A stretch of 64,000 nucleotides of DNA, taken from NCBI RefSeq assembly GCF_900167095.1, contig NZ_FUXG01000003.1, positions 90,656 to 154,655 of the forward strand, read 5' to 3'. Both the position numbers and the translations under genes were made by a program. This DNA comes from Oceanospirillum multiglobuliferum (lineage in GTDB: Bacteria; Pseudomonadota; Gammaproteobacteria; Pseudomonadales; Halomonadaceae). The stretch's first letter is position 1. Every line of letters starts with the position of its first letter. A model generated the notes under the pieces. It had not been told where the DNA came from and searched no databases. It worked only from the letters and a program-made list of their open reading frames with translations. Shown here piece by piece: positions 41,130-50,071 of this stretch.

Positions 41130-42436
41130 GTTTGATGGATTACACCGACCAATGGCTGTCGGTGGTGCAACCACAAATCAGCCAAGGCTCTAGTTGGTTA
41201 GCCGATCTGCGCCAAGGTGCGGTAGAGCAGTTTGCCACTCAAGGTTTGCCTCATGCACGCTTAGAGAACTGGAAATATACCGACGTTAAAGCACTGGCCA
41301 AGCGTGAGTTTGTTTTGCCTAAAAACGCAGCCACTCAGGCTGATGCGTTAGTGGCTGAGACCAGTTTGGCACTTGATGGTATCCGCTTGGTGTTTGTGAA
41401 CGGTCTGTTTTCTGCTGCTCACTCACAACTTGATGCCCTGCCAAAAGGTGCAAATGTGTTGCCATTGGCGGACAATGCCAACGTTGCCAAAACCCTATTG
41501 GGCCAAGTGGCCGCGGCTAACTTCAGCGGTTTTACGGCGCTGAACTTGGCAGCATGGCAAGATGGTGTGGTGATCGACTTGGCCGCCAACACTGTTGTTG
41601 AAATGCCGATCTATCTACAGTTTGTCTCCACTGAGCACACTGACGCTTGCTTGATTCAACCGCGCATTTTGATCAAAGCAGGGGTGTATGCGCAGGCTAC
41701 GGTTGTGGAGCACTTTGCGGGCGCAGAAGAGGCCGCAAACTTCACCAACGTCGTCACCGAGGTGGATCTGGCCGATGGTGCTCAGATTACCCACTACAAA
41801 CTCCAGCAAGAAAGTGTGCATCAGTACCACATCGCCAGTTTGCATGTGCAGCAGCAGCGTGACAGCCGCTTCACCTCGCACAATATCTGTTTGGGCGGCA
41901 AGTTAGCACGTCAAGATATTCAGGTGGAGCTGAACGCGGAAGGCGCTGAGGTGAACTTGAATGGTTTGTATCTGGGCAATGGTCGTCAGCATCTGGACAA
42001 CCACACGCTGGTGAACCACAACGCGCCGCACACCAACAGCAACGAAGACTACAAAGGCATCTTAAACGACCGCTCTCGTGGTGTGTTTAATGGCCGTGTG
42101 GTGGTGCACAAAAACGCTCAGAAAATTGAAGCACATCAGTCTAATGGTAACTTGTTGTTGTCTGATAAAGCCGAGATCGACACCAAGCCTGAACTGGAAA
42201 TTTATGCCGATGATGTGAAGTGCTCTCACGGCAGCACCACAGGTCAGTTGGATGAGAATGCGCTGTTTGCTCTACGCTCTCGCGGTTTAGATGAAGCGAT
42301 GGCGCGCGGCTTATTAACCTTAGCCTTCGCCAATGAAGTGATCGACCGCATTGAAATCCCTGCGGTACATGATCGTATTGAGTTGGCCGTGGCAGGGCGT
42401 TTGCCAGAAAAATTCAACCTGAAAGGTTTAGTGTGA
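41126..42436 (+). CDS. sufD: Fe-S scaffold subunit SufD
   Basis: 436 residues, SufB paralogue. ARLENWKYTDVKALAKREF near the N-terminus, NLNGLYLGNGRQHLDNHTLV, SRGVFNGRVVVHKNAQKIEA, CSHGSTTGQLDENALFALRS and the C-terminal SRGLDEAMARGLL are typical of SufD. GAGGAG lies before the start. It overlaps sufC by four bases and touches sufS (TGATG). Confidence 0.96.
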   Translation: MSLMDYTDQWLSVVQPQISQGSSWLADLRQGAVEQFATQGLPHARLENWKYTDVKALAKREFVLPKNAATQADALVAETSLALDGIRLVFVNGLFSAAHSQLDALPKGANVLPLADNANVAKTLLGQVAAANFSGFTALNLAAWQDGVVIDLAANTVVEMPIYLQFVSTEHTDACLIQPRILIKAGVYAQATVVEHFAGAEEAANFTNVVTEVDLADGAQITHYKLQQESVHQYHIASLHVQQQRDSRFTSHNICLGGKLARQDIQVELNAEGAEVNLNGLYLGNGRQHLDNHTLVNHNAPHTNSNEDYKGILNDRSRGVFNGRVVVHKNAQKIEAHQSNGNLLLSDKAEIDTKPELEIYADDVKCSHGSTTGQLDENALFALRSRGLDEAMARGLLTLAFANEVIDRIEIPAVHDRIELAVAGRLPEKFNLKGLV

Positions 42437-43698
42437 TGAACGCAAATGTCAAAACACAGCCTCAATTTAACGAAGCTGAACTGGCGCAGCAGATGCGTAA
42501 TTTGCGGTCAGAGTTCCCTCTGCTGACCCGCACCGTACACGGCAAATCACTGGTTTATTTTGATAACTCCGCTACGGTGCAAAAACCGGACGCGGTGATC
42601 GACAGCATGAACCGCTATTACCGTGAGCAGAATGCCAACATCCACCGAGGTGTGCATTATCTGTCTGGTGAAGCGACCGATGCTTATGAAAAAGCCCGTG
42701 AGCAAGTGCGCCAGTTTATCAACGCCCGCTCAAGCAAAGAGATCATCTTTGTGCGCGGCACCACCGAAGCGATCAACTTGGTGGCCAACACTTTTGGCCG
42801 CCAGTTAAAAGCGGGTGATGAAGTCATTGTTTCTATGATGGAGCACCACGCCAACATCGTCCCTTGGCAGATGCTACGCGATCAGTTGGGTATTGTCTTG
42901 AAAGTTGCACCGGTTGATGAAGACGGTGAGCTGGATATGGCCGCGTTTAATGCCCTAATCGGTGAACGCACCAAGCTGATCTCTGTCACCCATATCTCAA
43001 ATGCACTGGGCACCATTAACCCCGTGAAACAGATTGTGCAGTTGGCGCATCTGCATGAGATTCCTGTGTTGCTAGATGGCGCACAGGCGGTGCCTCACTT
43101 GGCGGTGGATGTACAAGATTTAGACTGTGATTTTTACGCCTTCTCAGGCCATAAAATGTACGGCCCAACGGGTGTCGGTATTTTATATGGAAAAGAAGCG
43201 CTGTTAGAGCAAATGCCCCCTTGGCAGGGCGGTGGTGACATGATTGATCTGGTCACCTTTGAAAAAACCACCTATGCCGACTTACCTCACAAGTTTGAAG
43301 CGGGTACTCCTGCCATTGCTGAAGGTATCGCCCTTGGGGTTGCCGCTGAATGGTTAACCAACGTTGGCTTAGACAAAGTGGCCGCGTGGGAAGATGTGTT
43401 GCTGAAGTATGCCACTCAGCAGATGTTAGAAATTCCTGGTATGCGTATCATCGGTAACGCGCAGCACAAAGCAGGGGTTATCTCCTTTGTGATGGACGGT
43501 GTGCACGCGCAAGACCTTGGCGTATTGGTGGATCAGTTAGGGGTTGCCATTCGTACTGGTCATCACTGTGCTATGCCGGTGTTACATCACTTCGGTGTTA
43601 ACGCTACCGCCCGTGCATCATTTGCGCTGTATAACACCAAAGATGAAGTGGACAGCTTTATTGCCGCCATGCACCGTGCACGAGATATGCTGCTGTAA
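42436..43698 (+). CDS. sufS: cysteine desulfurase SufS
   Basis: Group II cysteine desulfurase, 420 residues. VYFDNSATVQKPDAVIDSM at the N-terminus, PLP Lys in FYAFSGHKMYGPTG, active Cys about 378 in RTGHHCAMPVLHHFG, and C-terminal RASFALYNTKDEVD. It supplies sulfur to SufBCD, normally through SufE or SufU; neither gene is in the window. The start is ATG 42436, sharing its A with the sufD stop. Confidence 0.96.
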   Translation: MNANVKTQPQFNEAELAQQMRNLRSEFPLLTRTVHGKSLVYFDNSATVQKPDAVIDSMNRYYREQNANIHRGVHYLSGEATDAYEKAREQVRQFINARSSKEIIFVRGTTEAINLVANTFGRQLKAGDEVIVSMMEHHANIVPWQMLRDQLGIVLKVAPVDEDGELDMAAFNALIGERTKLISVTHISNALGTINPVKQIVQLAHLHEIPVLLDGAQAVPHLAVDVQDLDCDFYAFSGHKMYGPTGVGILYGKEALLEQMPPWQGGGDMIDLVTFEKTTYADLPHKFEAGTPAIAEGIALGVAAEWLTNVGLDKVAAWEDVLLKYATQQMLEIPGMRIIGNAQHKAGVISFVMDGVHAQDLGVLVDQLGVAIRTGHHCAMPVLHHFGVNATARASFALYNTKDEVDSFIAAMHRARDMLL

Positions 43699-43726
43699 CG
43701 GCAGCACGCTTTTGGAGAGCCACTGA

Positions 43727-44272
43727 ATGCAAAAAGGCGACAAAATTAATCTGTTGCGAGCTGTTGAAGCGATCTCGATTCCCTTTGGCAAAACCATCAC
43801 CCTGCCTGAAGGTGGCGAAGTGTCGGTGATGCAAGCCAAGGGGGGTAGTGTCAGCGTCGGTTATGAAGGGCGTTTGTACCTGATCGAAAGCTACAATCTT
43901 GACGCCATTGGCGGTGAGGCTAAAGCCCGCCCCACACTGTCGGAAACCGCCACAGCGAAAGAGTTGGAAACCTACGTTTGGGATCAATTACGCACCTGTT
44001 ACGACCCTGAAATTCCGGTCAATATCGTCGATTTGGGGTTAGTGTACAGCTGTCGTATTGATCAGTTGATCACAGGGGAGACTGTTGTCATCATCAAAAT
44101 GACCCTAACCGCACCGGGTTGTGGCATGGGTGATGTGATTGCTGAAGACGCACGTCGTAAAATCTTAGGCGCACCGCAAGTCTCCAAAGTGATCACCGAC
44201 ATCGTGTTTGACCCGCCTTGGAGTCGCGACATGATGACCGAAGATGCCCAACTTGCCACAGGCATGTTCTAG
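43727..44272 (+). CDS. sufT: Fe-S cluster maturation protein SufT (MIP18/DUF59)
   Basis: 181 residues. N-terminal part with PFGKTITLPEGGEVSVMQA, then a DUF59/MIP18 domain: LRTCYDPEIPVNIVDLGLVY, MTLTAPGCGMGDVIAEDARR with the conserved Cys, and DIVFDPPWSRDMMTEDAQ. SufT helps mature Fe-S proteins in bacteria that rely on SUF. GGAGAG precedes the ATG. It lies 28 bp after sufS. Confidence 0.93.
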   Translation: MQKGDKINLLRAVEAISIPFGKTITLPEGGEVSVMQAKGGSVSVGYEGRLYLIESYNLDAIGGEAKARPTLSETATAKELETYVWDQLRTCYDPEIPVNIVDLGLVYSCRIDQLITGETVVIIKMTLTAPGCGMGDVIAEDARRKILGAPQVSKVITDIVFDPPWSRDMMTEDAQLATGMF

Positions 44273-44306
44273 CCCCTATCACCCCTTAAGCTAATAGGAT
44301 TAAACA

Positions 44307-44627
44307 ATGGCTTGGATAAAAGTCGATGCCGCCGCCGCAATTGCAGAAGGCGAATATCAACTGGTGACCACCGAAGATGACGTCGAGCTACTGATCGCCA
44401 ATGTCGATGGTGAGTTTCACGCGATCGAGAATATGTGCAGCCATGACCGTGGCTCACTGGAAGGTGGTTGTATTGAAGATGGTGAAATTGTCTGCCCAAG
44501 ACATGGCGCACGTTTTTGCCTGCGTACAGGTGAGGTGACCGCTCCACCCGCTTACGAAGATGTCGACGTCTATCCGGTACGGATCGTGGATGGCGTAGTA
44601 GAAGTGAGTGATGAGCCAGCAGACTAA
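44307..44627 (+). CDS. Rieske [2Fe-2S] ferredoxin of the suf operon
   Basis: 106 residues. The Rieske ligands are plain: CSHDRGSL (Cys-x-His) and CPRHGARFC (Cys-x-x-His). The fold matches the small dioxygenase-type ferredoxins, often annotated as non-heme iron oxygenase ferredoxin subunit, that end suf operons in several gammaproteobacteria. AGGAT precedes the ATG. Its role, perhaps electron supply, is not established. Confidence 0.92.
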   Translation: MAWIKVDAAAAIAEGEYQLVTTEDDVELLIANVDGEFHAIENMCSHDRGSLEGGCIEDGEIVCPRHGARFCLRTGEVTAPPAYEDVDVYPVRIVDGVVEVSDEPAD

Positions 44628-44638
44628 GCTGGCTTTTT
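44614..44638 (+). terminator. terminator at the end of the suf operon
   Basis: AGCCAGC (44614-44620) and GCTGGCT (44628-44634) form a stem around the stop codon of the Rieske gene, followed by TTTTT. Confidence 0.8.
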
Positions 44639-44775
44639 GCTCTTGAGTGTTTGCTTGCAAAATCTTCCGATGCTTTAGATTCAACTCTGTGCCATGACTA
44701 ATATTTCGTAATAGAAAGAGCATGTTACAATTAACCTTAGTATTAATGCATATTTAACAGTACGAGAAATAAAGC

Positions 44776-45375
44776 ATGACATTATCGGAGCCATCTTGTT
44801 TTTTTAGCGCACTTCCTCCACGGCAAGCTAAAACACTGGAAACGTCATTACACCTCTTTACCACTAGGGGATTCTTTAAGACTTCTGTACATGATATTTC
44901 CAACTTGGCAGAAGTTTCTGTTGGCTTCATCTATCACCACTTCAAAGACAAGGAAGGTATAGCACAAGCGCTATACAATATTTTGTTGCAGCGTATGAAT
45001 GAGCTGATTGATGACATAGAGGCTCAATATTCAACATGCAAAGAGCGCTGCTATGCCATTATTCAGGCATTATTCAAGCTTACAGAGCAGGAACCTGAGG
45101 CGATGCAGTTTATTATTCATGCCCGCCATAAAGAATTCCTGCCGAATGAAAAATCTATTTGTTCAGCGTCAGCATTCGTGCGTATGCGCGCACTTGTTTT
45201 TCAAGGTATTGAAAATAAAGAAATTCGTCCAATGGACCCTCTAGTTGCCGCTATGATCGTATATGGTGGTGCTATTCGTATGATTTGCCTGCGGTTAGAT
45301 GGCGTCATCGAAACCTCACTTGAAACTCTTGCAGATGATCTATGGTTGAACACTTGGTCTGGGCTTGACCCATAA
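44776..45375 (+). CDS. TetR-family regulator
   Basis: 199 residues. Helix-turn-helix at about 22-65: ETSLHLFTTRGFFKTSVHDI, LAEVSVGFIYHHFKDKEG. The C-terminal ligand domain is helical with no recognised signature. It is followed directly by palindromic DNA and the SQR-like gene on the same strand, so it is probably the local repressor and autoregulator. Base composition is AT-richer than the suf genes. Confidence 0.88.
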   Translation: MTLSEPSCFFSALPPRQAKTLETSLHLFTTRGFFKTSVHDISNLAEVSVGFIYHHFKDKEGIAQALYNILLQRMNELIDDIEAQYSTCKERCYAIIQALFKLTEQEPEAMQFIIHARHKEFLPNEKSICSASAFVRMRALVFQGIENKEIRPMDPLVAAMIVYGGAIRMICLRLDGVIETSLETLADDLWLNTWSGLDP

Positions 45376-45399
45376 TTTTTTCTAACCTATGATCAAAAC

Positions 45400-45450
45400 G
45401 AATGCTCGTTCTGTTTTTTGCATCTTTCATAGATAACAGCGAGCATTTTT
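45400..45450 (+). terminator. candidate terminator and half-operator after the TetR gene
   Basis: AATGCTCG (45401-45408) pairs with CGAGCATT (45440-45447), followed by TTTTT, with a long loop. The left arm also forms GAATGCTCGTTC (45400-45411), close to the palindrome GAACGATCGTTC found 66 bp downstream, so it may be a second operator. Confidence 0.35.
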
Positions 45451-45499
45451 AAAACCCAAATAACAGAACGATCGTTCGTTCTGTTATTTGGGTTTTAAA
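45448..45499. promoter_or_regulatory. 22-bp perfect inverted repeat with TetR-type operator
   Basis: The arms 45448-45469 and 45478-45499 are perfect reverse complements with an 8-base centre. The centre plus flanks give the 12-bp palindrome GAACGATCGTTC (45466-45477), a classic TetR-family operator form. It ends seven bases before an extended -10. Binding by the TetR protein encoded just upstream is the likely purpose. Confidence 0.65.
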
Positions 45500-45505
45500 G
45501 CCAGT

Positions 45506-45514
45506 TGGTATAAC
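45506..45514 (+). promoter_or_regulatory. extended -10 promoter of the SQR-like gene
   Basis: TGG directly before TATAAC (45509-45514) makes an extended -10. The palindrome 45448-45499 covers the place of the -35, so a bound TetR protein would block this promoter. Confidence 0.5.
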
Positions 45515-45542
45515 AAATACAACAACTTAAGGAGCCTGCTGC

Positions 45543-46733
45543 ATGGCTAAAAAAATCTTGATCATTGGCGGTGGTATTGGCGGCACAATGACGGCTAACC
45601 ATTTGGTTAGTAAGCTTTACCCTGAAATAAGTAGTAATAAAGTGGAGGTGTCTCTACTGTCAAATTCTCCATGGCATTACTACAAACCTGCATTCATGTA
45701 TGTGGCATTCAATAAGTTCTTCAAAAATGAACTGCGTAGACCTCAGCAAAGCCTACTAAGACCAGAAATTAATTTTATCGTTGATCAAGTTGATGCATTC
45801 GAATTTGCAGCCTCTCGAGTGCGTTGTTCAAGTGGGAAATTCTATGACTACGATTATTTAGTGATCTCTACTGGTTGTATCCCGTCACCTGAGCGCATTG
45901 AAGGCTTGAAAGAAGCAGGCGACCATTTCTACCAATATGCACCTGCAAAATCACTGGCTGAGAAATTGACAACCATTGAAAAGGGCAGAATATTTATCAC
46001 GGTTAACTTCCCTAAAACGCCAAACGTTCCTCACCAGTGCGGTATTGCGCCTATCGAAACCACTCTAATGCTAGACGATTTACTGCGTAAGAGAGGCGTG
46101 CGAGACAAGGTTGAAATTGTTTACACCTACCCTACCGTAGCTCAGTTGATGCGTAACTGTTTGTTCTTACAAAAAGATACTTGCGAAGTTTTACCTTCAA
46201 TTTTTGAACAAAGAAATATTCAATATCAACGTGGTTTTTCATTGGCTCGTGTCGACCCTGATAAGAAAATTGCATATTCAGAAGAGGGTAAATCTGAAAA
46301 TTTCGACATCTTAATGGCGACACCACCAATACGCGCAGTTGACGCAGTTTTAAATTCAGGTGTGTCTCAAGCTGAGAATAACGAAGGTTGGTTGCCTACC
46401 AACCATGAAACAATGGAAGTATACGGCCTCAAGAATGTTTTTGTTTTGGGTGATACCGTCGACCTTCCTGTCAGTAAAGCAGGTGGTTCATGCCACAGCC
46501 AATCTCCAGTAATCGTAAACAATATTGCCTCTCATATTCGACTTGGCCGACTGTGTGATCAGTACGACGGCAGGGTTGTCGCTATTGCCCAAATGGGCTT
46601 AGAAGATGGCATGCCTCTTTGGTATGACTATGAATCAGATGTGAAGCCAACTCCCCCTAATAAGCTTGGTGGTTTGATGAGAAAAAGCTTCAACAGAGGG
46701 GTTTATTGGTCTGTCGCACGTGGCCTTGTTTAA
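45543..46733 (+). CDS. sulfide:quinone oxidoreductase-like flavoprotein
   Basis: 396 residues, two-dinucleotide-binding fold. FAD motif ILIIGGGIGGTMTANHL (about 5-21), second glycine region STGCIPSP, and a C-terminal NVFVLGDTVDLPVSKAGGSC. Cysteines at 112, 166 (HQCGIAPIE) and 317 (GGSCHSQ) lie where SQR and flavocytochrome-c sulfide dehydrogenase families carry their redox cysteines. It probably oxidises sulfide and passes electrons to quinone, at the inner membrane. AGGAG precedes the ATG. DUF1641 follows after 18 bp, a common pairing. Confidence 0.8.
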   Translation: MAKKILIIGGGIGGTMTANHLVSKLYPEISSNKVEVSLLSNSPWHYYKPAFMYVAFNKFFKNELRRPQQSLLRPEINFIVDQVDAFEFAASRVRCSSGKFYDYDYLVISTGCIPSPERIEGLKEAGDHFYQYAPAKSLAEKLTTIEKGRIFITVNFPKTPNVPHQCGIAPIETTLMLDDLLRKRGVRDKVEIVYTYPTVAQLMRNCLFLQKDTCEVLPSIFEQRNIQYQRGFSLARVDPDKKIAYSEEGKSENFDILMATPPIRAVDAVLNSGVSQAENNEGWLPTNHETMEVYGLKNVFVLGDTVDLPVSKAGGSCHSQSPVIVNNIASHIRLGRLCDQYDGRVVAIAQMGLEDGMPLWYDYESDVKPTPPNKLGGLMRKSFNRGVYWSVARGLV

Positions 46734-46751
46734 CTGATTGAGAGAGTAACT

Positions 46752-47180
46752 ATGAACACAACAAATACAAGTATTGATGGCGCTATCGAGCCTCAGCCAA
46801 CAACCTTACTCTCAAATCCTAATGCACAGGAAGGGTTAGAAGAGTTAATACAAAAGCTGGAGCCTTTACTAGCAGGGCGCCGTTTAAATCGAATCGTAGA
46901 TCTCATGTCAGTAGTCGCTGATGTTGTAGATATGACTGATGATTATATGGTTGAGAAACTGTGTAAGGTCTACGAAGAGGCCATAGGTACGGCTTGGACA
47001 GTAGGCAATATTGCTCGTATGGCTGGCAACGACGTAAGGCAAATGGATGAGCCGCCAACGGCATGGGAGCTTATAAAAACATCGAAAGATCCTGATGTAC
47101 GCAGGGGTATTGCCTTTATGTTTATGATGGCAAAAGGTATTGGCAAACAAATGAATCATCCATTACCTGATGATGATTAA
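46752..47180 (+). CDS. DUF1641-family protein
   Basis: 142 residues, helical, with LEELIQKLEPLLAGRRLNR, TWTVGNIARM-like AWTVGNIARMAGND and a C-terminal PDVRRGIAFMFMMAKGIGKQ, the DUF1641 pattern. The family is often next to SQR-like or formate-dehydrogenase genes; its biochemical role is not known to me. It is coupled to the flavoprotein gene. Confidence 0.8.
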   Translation: MNTTNTSIDGAIEPQPTTLLSNPNAQEGLEELIQKLEPLLAGRRLNRIVDLMSVVADVVDMTDDYMVEKLCKVYEEAIGTAWTVGNIARMAGNDVRQMDEPPTAWELIKTSKDPDVRRGIAFMFMMAKGIGKQMNHPLPDDD

Positions 47181-47267
47181 AAACTAAGGCTTTTGCTGAG
47201 AGATATTGTATTCCCAATCAGAGTAAGCCTATGTGCTTTAGATTAAGCATATTAGCTTATTCTACTT

Positions 47268-47291
47268 GCGCCCTAAGGATGGGGCTTTTTT
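47268..47291 (+). terminator. possible terminator after the DUF1641 gene
   Basis: A short GCCC/GGGC stem (47270-47273 with 47282-47285) is followed by six T residues. Weak stem, good T run. Confidence 0.45.
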
Positions 47292-47313
47292 ATATTAATA
47301 CAAAGAGATTTTC

Positions 47314-48036
47314 ATGAGCAGTCAAATACTATATGTTACAGATCCACTTTGCCTCTGGTGCTATGGTATGGCGCCTGATCTTGAAGCGTTCTATGCTACG
47401 CTACCCTCAGATATTTATTGTGAAACAATAAATGGTGGTTTATTTCCTGCCAAAAATGCTCGTGTTGCAGATAAAAGTTTTAGAAACTATCTAAAGGGTG
47501 CAGCTCAGCAGGTTACTGAATATACAGGTCAAATATTTGGTGATTCATTCTGGTCATTGCTAGAAACGCCTAATTTCCGTTATGACACCGAACCTAGTGC
47601 AAGAGCATCTGTTGCCATAAAACACCTTTTGAATGAAGCTTCTATGCGGTCTTTTATTCATGATCTACAGCGGGCGGTGTTTATAGAAGGTAAAAACCCT
47701 AATGACACAGAAGTGCTGGCTGATATAGCAGTGCAGCAAGGTGCTGATAGAGAGGGCTTTGTAACGCTATTCAATGATTCAAAAAATACTATTGAAACAC
47801 ATAAAGAATATATGCAGGCAAAGCAAATAGGTGTGACGGGTTTTCCTGCTGTTATTTATATTGCCAATAATAAAGGATACAGCTTGGCAACAGGTTATAG
47901 TAGAAAAGATATGTTAATTAATAATCTACTTTGGGCTAGAAAAGAAGCTGGACAAACCCCTATAGATATTAATAAGGATTTGTTTAGAAAAAATAGTGCA
48001 ACATTAAGCTGTGATAGCAATGGCTGTTCAGTATAG
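47314..48036 (+). CDS. DsbA-family thioredoxin-like protein
   Basis: 240 residues. N-terminal strand ILYVTDPLCLWCYGMAPDLE has the CxxC redox pair (CLWC), then GGLFPAKNARVADKSFRNYL, and the cis-Pro loop TGFPAVIYIANNKGYSLATG. This is the FrnE/DsbA-like cytosolic group (no signal peptide). A further CDSNGCS lies at the extreme C-terminus. With the SQR-like gene it suggests thiol or persulfide handling (inference). Confidence 0.85.
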   Translation: MSSQILYVTDPLCLWCYGMAPDLEAFYATLPSDIYCETINGGLFPAKNARVADKSFRNYLKGAAQQVTEYTGQIFGDSFWSLLETPNFRYDTEPSARASVAIKHLLNEASMRSFIHDLQRAVFIEGKNPNDTEVLADIAVQQGADREGFVTLFNDSKNTIETHKEYMQAKQIGVTGFPAVIYIANNKGYSLATGYSRKDMLINNLLWARKEAGQTPIDINKDLFRKNSATLSCDSNGCSV

Positions 48037-48448
48037 ATGGTTTATAAGAAATATAAAATGCCAAGTATAAGATGATATTGCTCTGGTTTAGCCCATATTA
48101 TTGGAAAATAAAATCCAAGCAGAGATCTTGCTACCCTCGCCCTTAGGTTAGCCAAGCCGTTGTTTGGAGAACTTAAAAATGCGTTTCATAGAGCCATTTG
48201 TTGAAGATGATGTAGCAAATTTAACGGATAGTTATCGTTGGTCAGGTAAGCTGATAGTCTCTATAGATCAAATTACACTTGTTTCTAGTTTGGTCGCTGT
48301 GAAAAGTATATGGAATATTTATGCCAATTTTTCAAGGTAATACATGGCTTATAAAACATGGATATTGAAATGTTTATTTCAATAATGGCGATAGTATCGC
48401 TGGTTTTGTATAAGTGGTTAATGCCTATAAGGTATTATAAGGATGAAT
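48037..48448 (+). other. AT-rich intergenic stretch with two doubtful short frames
   Basis: This 400-bp stretch has no clear gene. Two short plus-strand frames occur: 48179-48340 (53 residues, begins MRFIEPFVEDDV, with GGAG nine bases upstream) and 48358-48468 (36 residues, one hydrophobic helix, no ribosome-binding site, overlapping the chemoreceptor start). Either could be a small protein or a remnant. Confidence 0.4.
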
Positions 48449-50059
48449 ATGAAAAAATATCAAATTAAAAAGCAAATTAACATCCTTGTTTCTGTTCTAC
48501 TTTCAAGTGTGCTTCTATCTTTGCTTGGTATGTACGAGCTGAAGAAAACAGGTACACTCACCCATTTTGAGCGAGAGCATTTAGAAGGATATTATTTAAC
48601 AAAACAAAAAATAGATAATCTTAGATTGTTAAGTAAGGAAGGTAAGTCTATCACGCCAGACTTTCTAAGTAATAAAGCTTCTGTTGAAAATAGGCAAGAT
48701 CTAGGTCTTTTCCAAACTATAGAGCTTATGAAGGAGCAGGCTGAAAACTGTCTTGATATTGTTTATCCACCAGAGGAAGTGTTGTTTAATATATTAGGAT
48801 ATGGTGAGGCGTTGGATTTATGCCGAAGTGAAGTAGTCGAAAGTAACAAGTTGATAGCTATTTTAGAAAGGTACTCAACTAATGAAATTTCTGTTTCTGA
48901 ATTTCTAAAGCTTAGCGAGACAATATTACAAAAGAATCAGTTTAATTCTGTAAGGTTTTCTATATTGGTTCCAGAGGTACAGTCTATAGTTAATTATATG
49001 ATGTTTTCTCTGGTTATAATTATCAGTATAGTTACAATTTTCTTGTTCTCATCTTTTTCAAGAATGTTGAAATTGAATTTAGATATTCTATGTCAAGGTA
49101 TTATTGAAATAAGTAGTAATAAATTATTGAGCTGGAAATTTAATACTGTTGGTAATAATGAAGTGTCTACTGTCGCAAGAAATATTGAAACCATGCTGGA
49201 TCAATATGCAGCTATGATCAGTCAGATACACAATTCAGCAGAAACTATACGGGCAAGTTCTCGCCAGCTTAGTATCAACTCTCAAGAAAATGTGCGCCGC
49301 ATTAGCGAACAGGTACTGAGTACTGAACAGGCAGCGACTGCAGCTAATGAAATAGCCGTCACAATACAAGATATTTCTAATAATAGTGATGCGGCGGCAA
49401 CAGCATCTCAACGTTCTCAAAAGCATGCGAAAACAGGTAATCACTTAGTTAAAGAGGCGGAAGATAATATTCGTATGCTTAATGAGAGTATTGAAGAAGC
49501 CAGTTTAGCCGTACAAGCCTTGGCTAAGCGAGGGGATGATATTAGCGGTATTTCTGACGTTATTTTGAGTATTGCAGACCAGACAAACTTGCTTGCGCTC
49601 AATGCTGCAATCGAGGCGGCAAGAGCAGGAGAGCATGGCAGAGGCTTCGCTGTTGTGGCGGGTGAAGTACGAGACTTGGCCTCAAGAACCCAAAAAAGCA
49701 CTGAAGAAATAAGAGGGTTAGTAGAGTCTTTTCAAAATAGTGCCAATCAAGCAATTCAGCTGATGTTAGAAAGTAAAGAGAAATCTAATATGACACTAAA
49801 CATCACTTTGAATGCAGGACAGGAGCTGGCGACTATTACGGATATGTCTAACCAAACTTCAGACTTAAGCTATCAAGTGGCCTCTGCCATTGAGGAGCAA
49901 GCAACTGCGGTAGAGGAGGTTAGTAAAAGTATTACTGAGATAGGGCAAGCAACAGAAGAACTAGATCACAGTTCAAAAGCAACCAATCAAACTGCTACAG
50001 ATATGGCAGAGGTTGCCGTGAAATTACACGGTTTAGTCAGTCAGTTTAAGGTCAAATAA
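48449..50059 (+). CDS. methyl-accepting chemotaxis protein
   Basis: 536 residues: transmembrane helix about 10-28, a periplasmic sensor region of about 150 residues, a second helix (about 180-202, [18 protein letters not shown]), a HAMP-like segment and a long signalling domain. The hairpin tip is [20 protein letters not shown], followed by [14 protein letters not shown]. It passes ligand signals to CheA/CheW. ATG 48449 has AAGG six bases upstream; ATG 48443 is too close. The gene is notably AT-rich (14 of 60 bases G+C at 49081-49140). Ligand unknown. Confidence 0.93.
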   Translation: MKKYQIKKQINILVSVLLSSVLLSLLGMYELKKTGTLTHFEREHLEGYYLTKQKIDNLRLLSKEGKSITPDFLSNKASVENRQDLGLFQTIELMKEQAENCLDIVYPPEEVLFNILGYGEALDLCRSEVVESNKLIAILERYSTNEISVSEFLKLSETILQKNQFNSVRFSILVPEVQSIVNYMMFSLVIIISIVTIFLFSSFSRMLKLNLDILCQGIIEISSNKLLSWKFNTVGNNEVSTVARNIETMLDQYAAMISQIHNSAETIRASSRQLSINSQENVRRISEQVLSTEQAATAANEIAVTIQDISNNSDAAATASQRSQKHAKTGNHLVKEAEDNIRMLNESIEEASLAVQALAKRGDDISGISDVILSIADQTNLLALNAAIEAARAGEHGRGFAVVAGEVRDLASRTQKSTEEIRGLVESFQNSANQAIQLMLESKEKSNMTLNITLNAGQELATITDMSNQTSDLSYQVASAIEEQATAVEEVSKSITEIGQATEELDHSSKATNQTATDMAEVAVKLHGLVSQFKVK

Positions 50060-50071
50060 GCCAGATTGGCT

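Noticed and set aside
43658-43987. Antisense frame opposite sufS-sufT
   Set aside because: Shadow frame across two secure genes, no start signal.
45448-45499. Inverted repeat as the remains of a MITE or transposon end
   Set aside because: Only one copy was seen in the window, there is no target duplication, and the GAACGATCGTTC core and position before a promoter fit an operator better.
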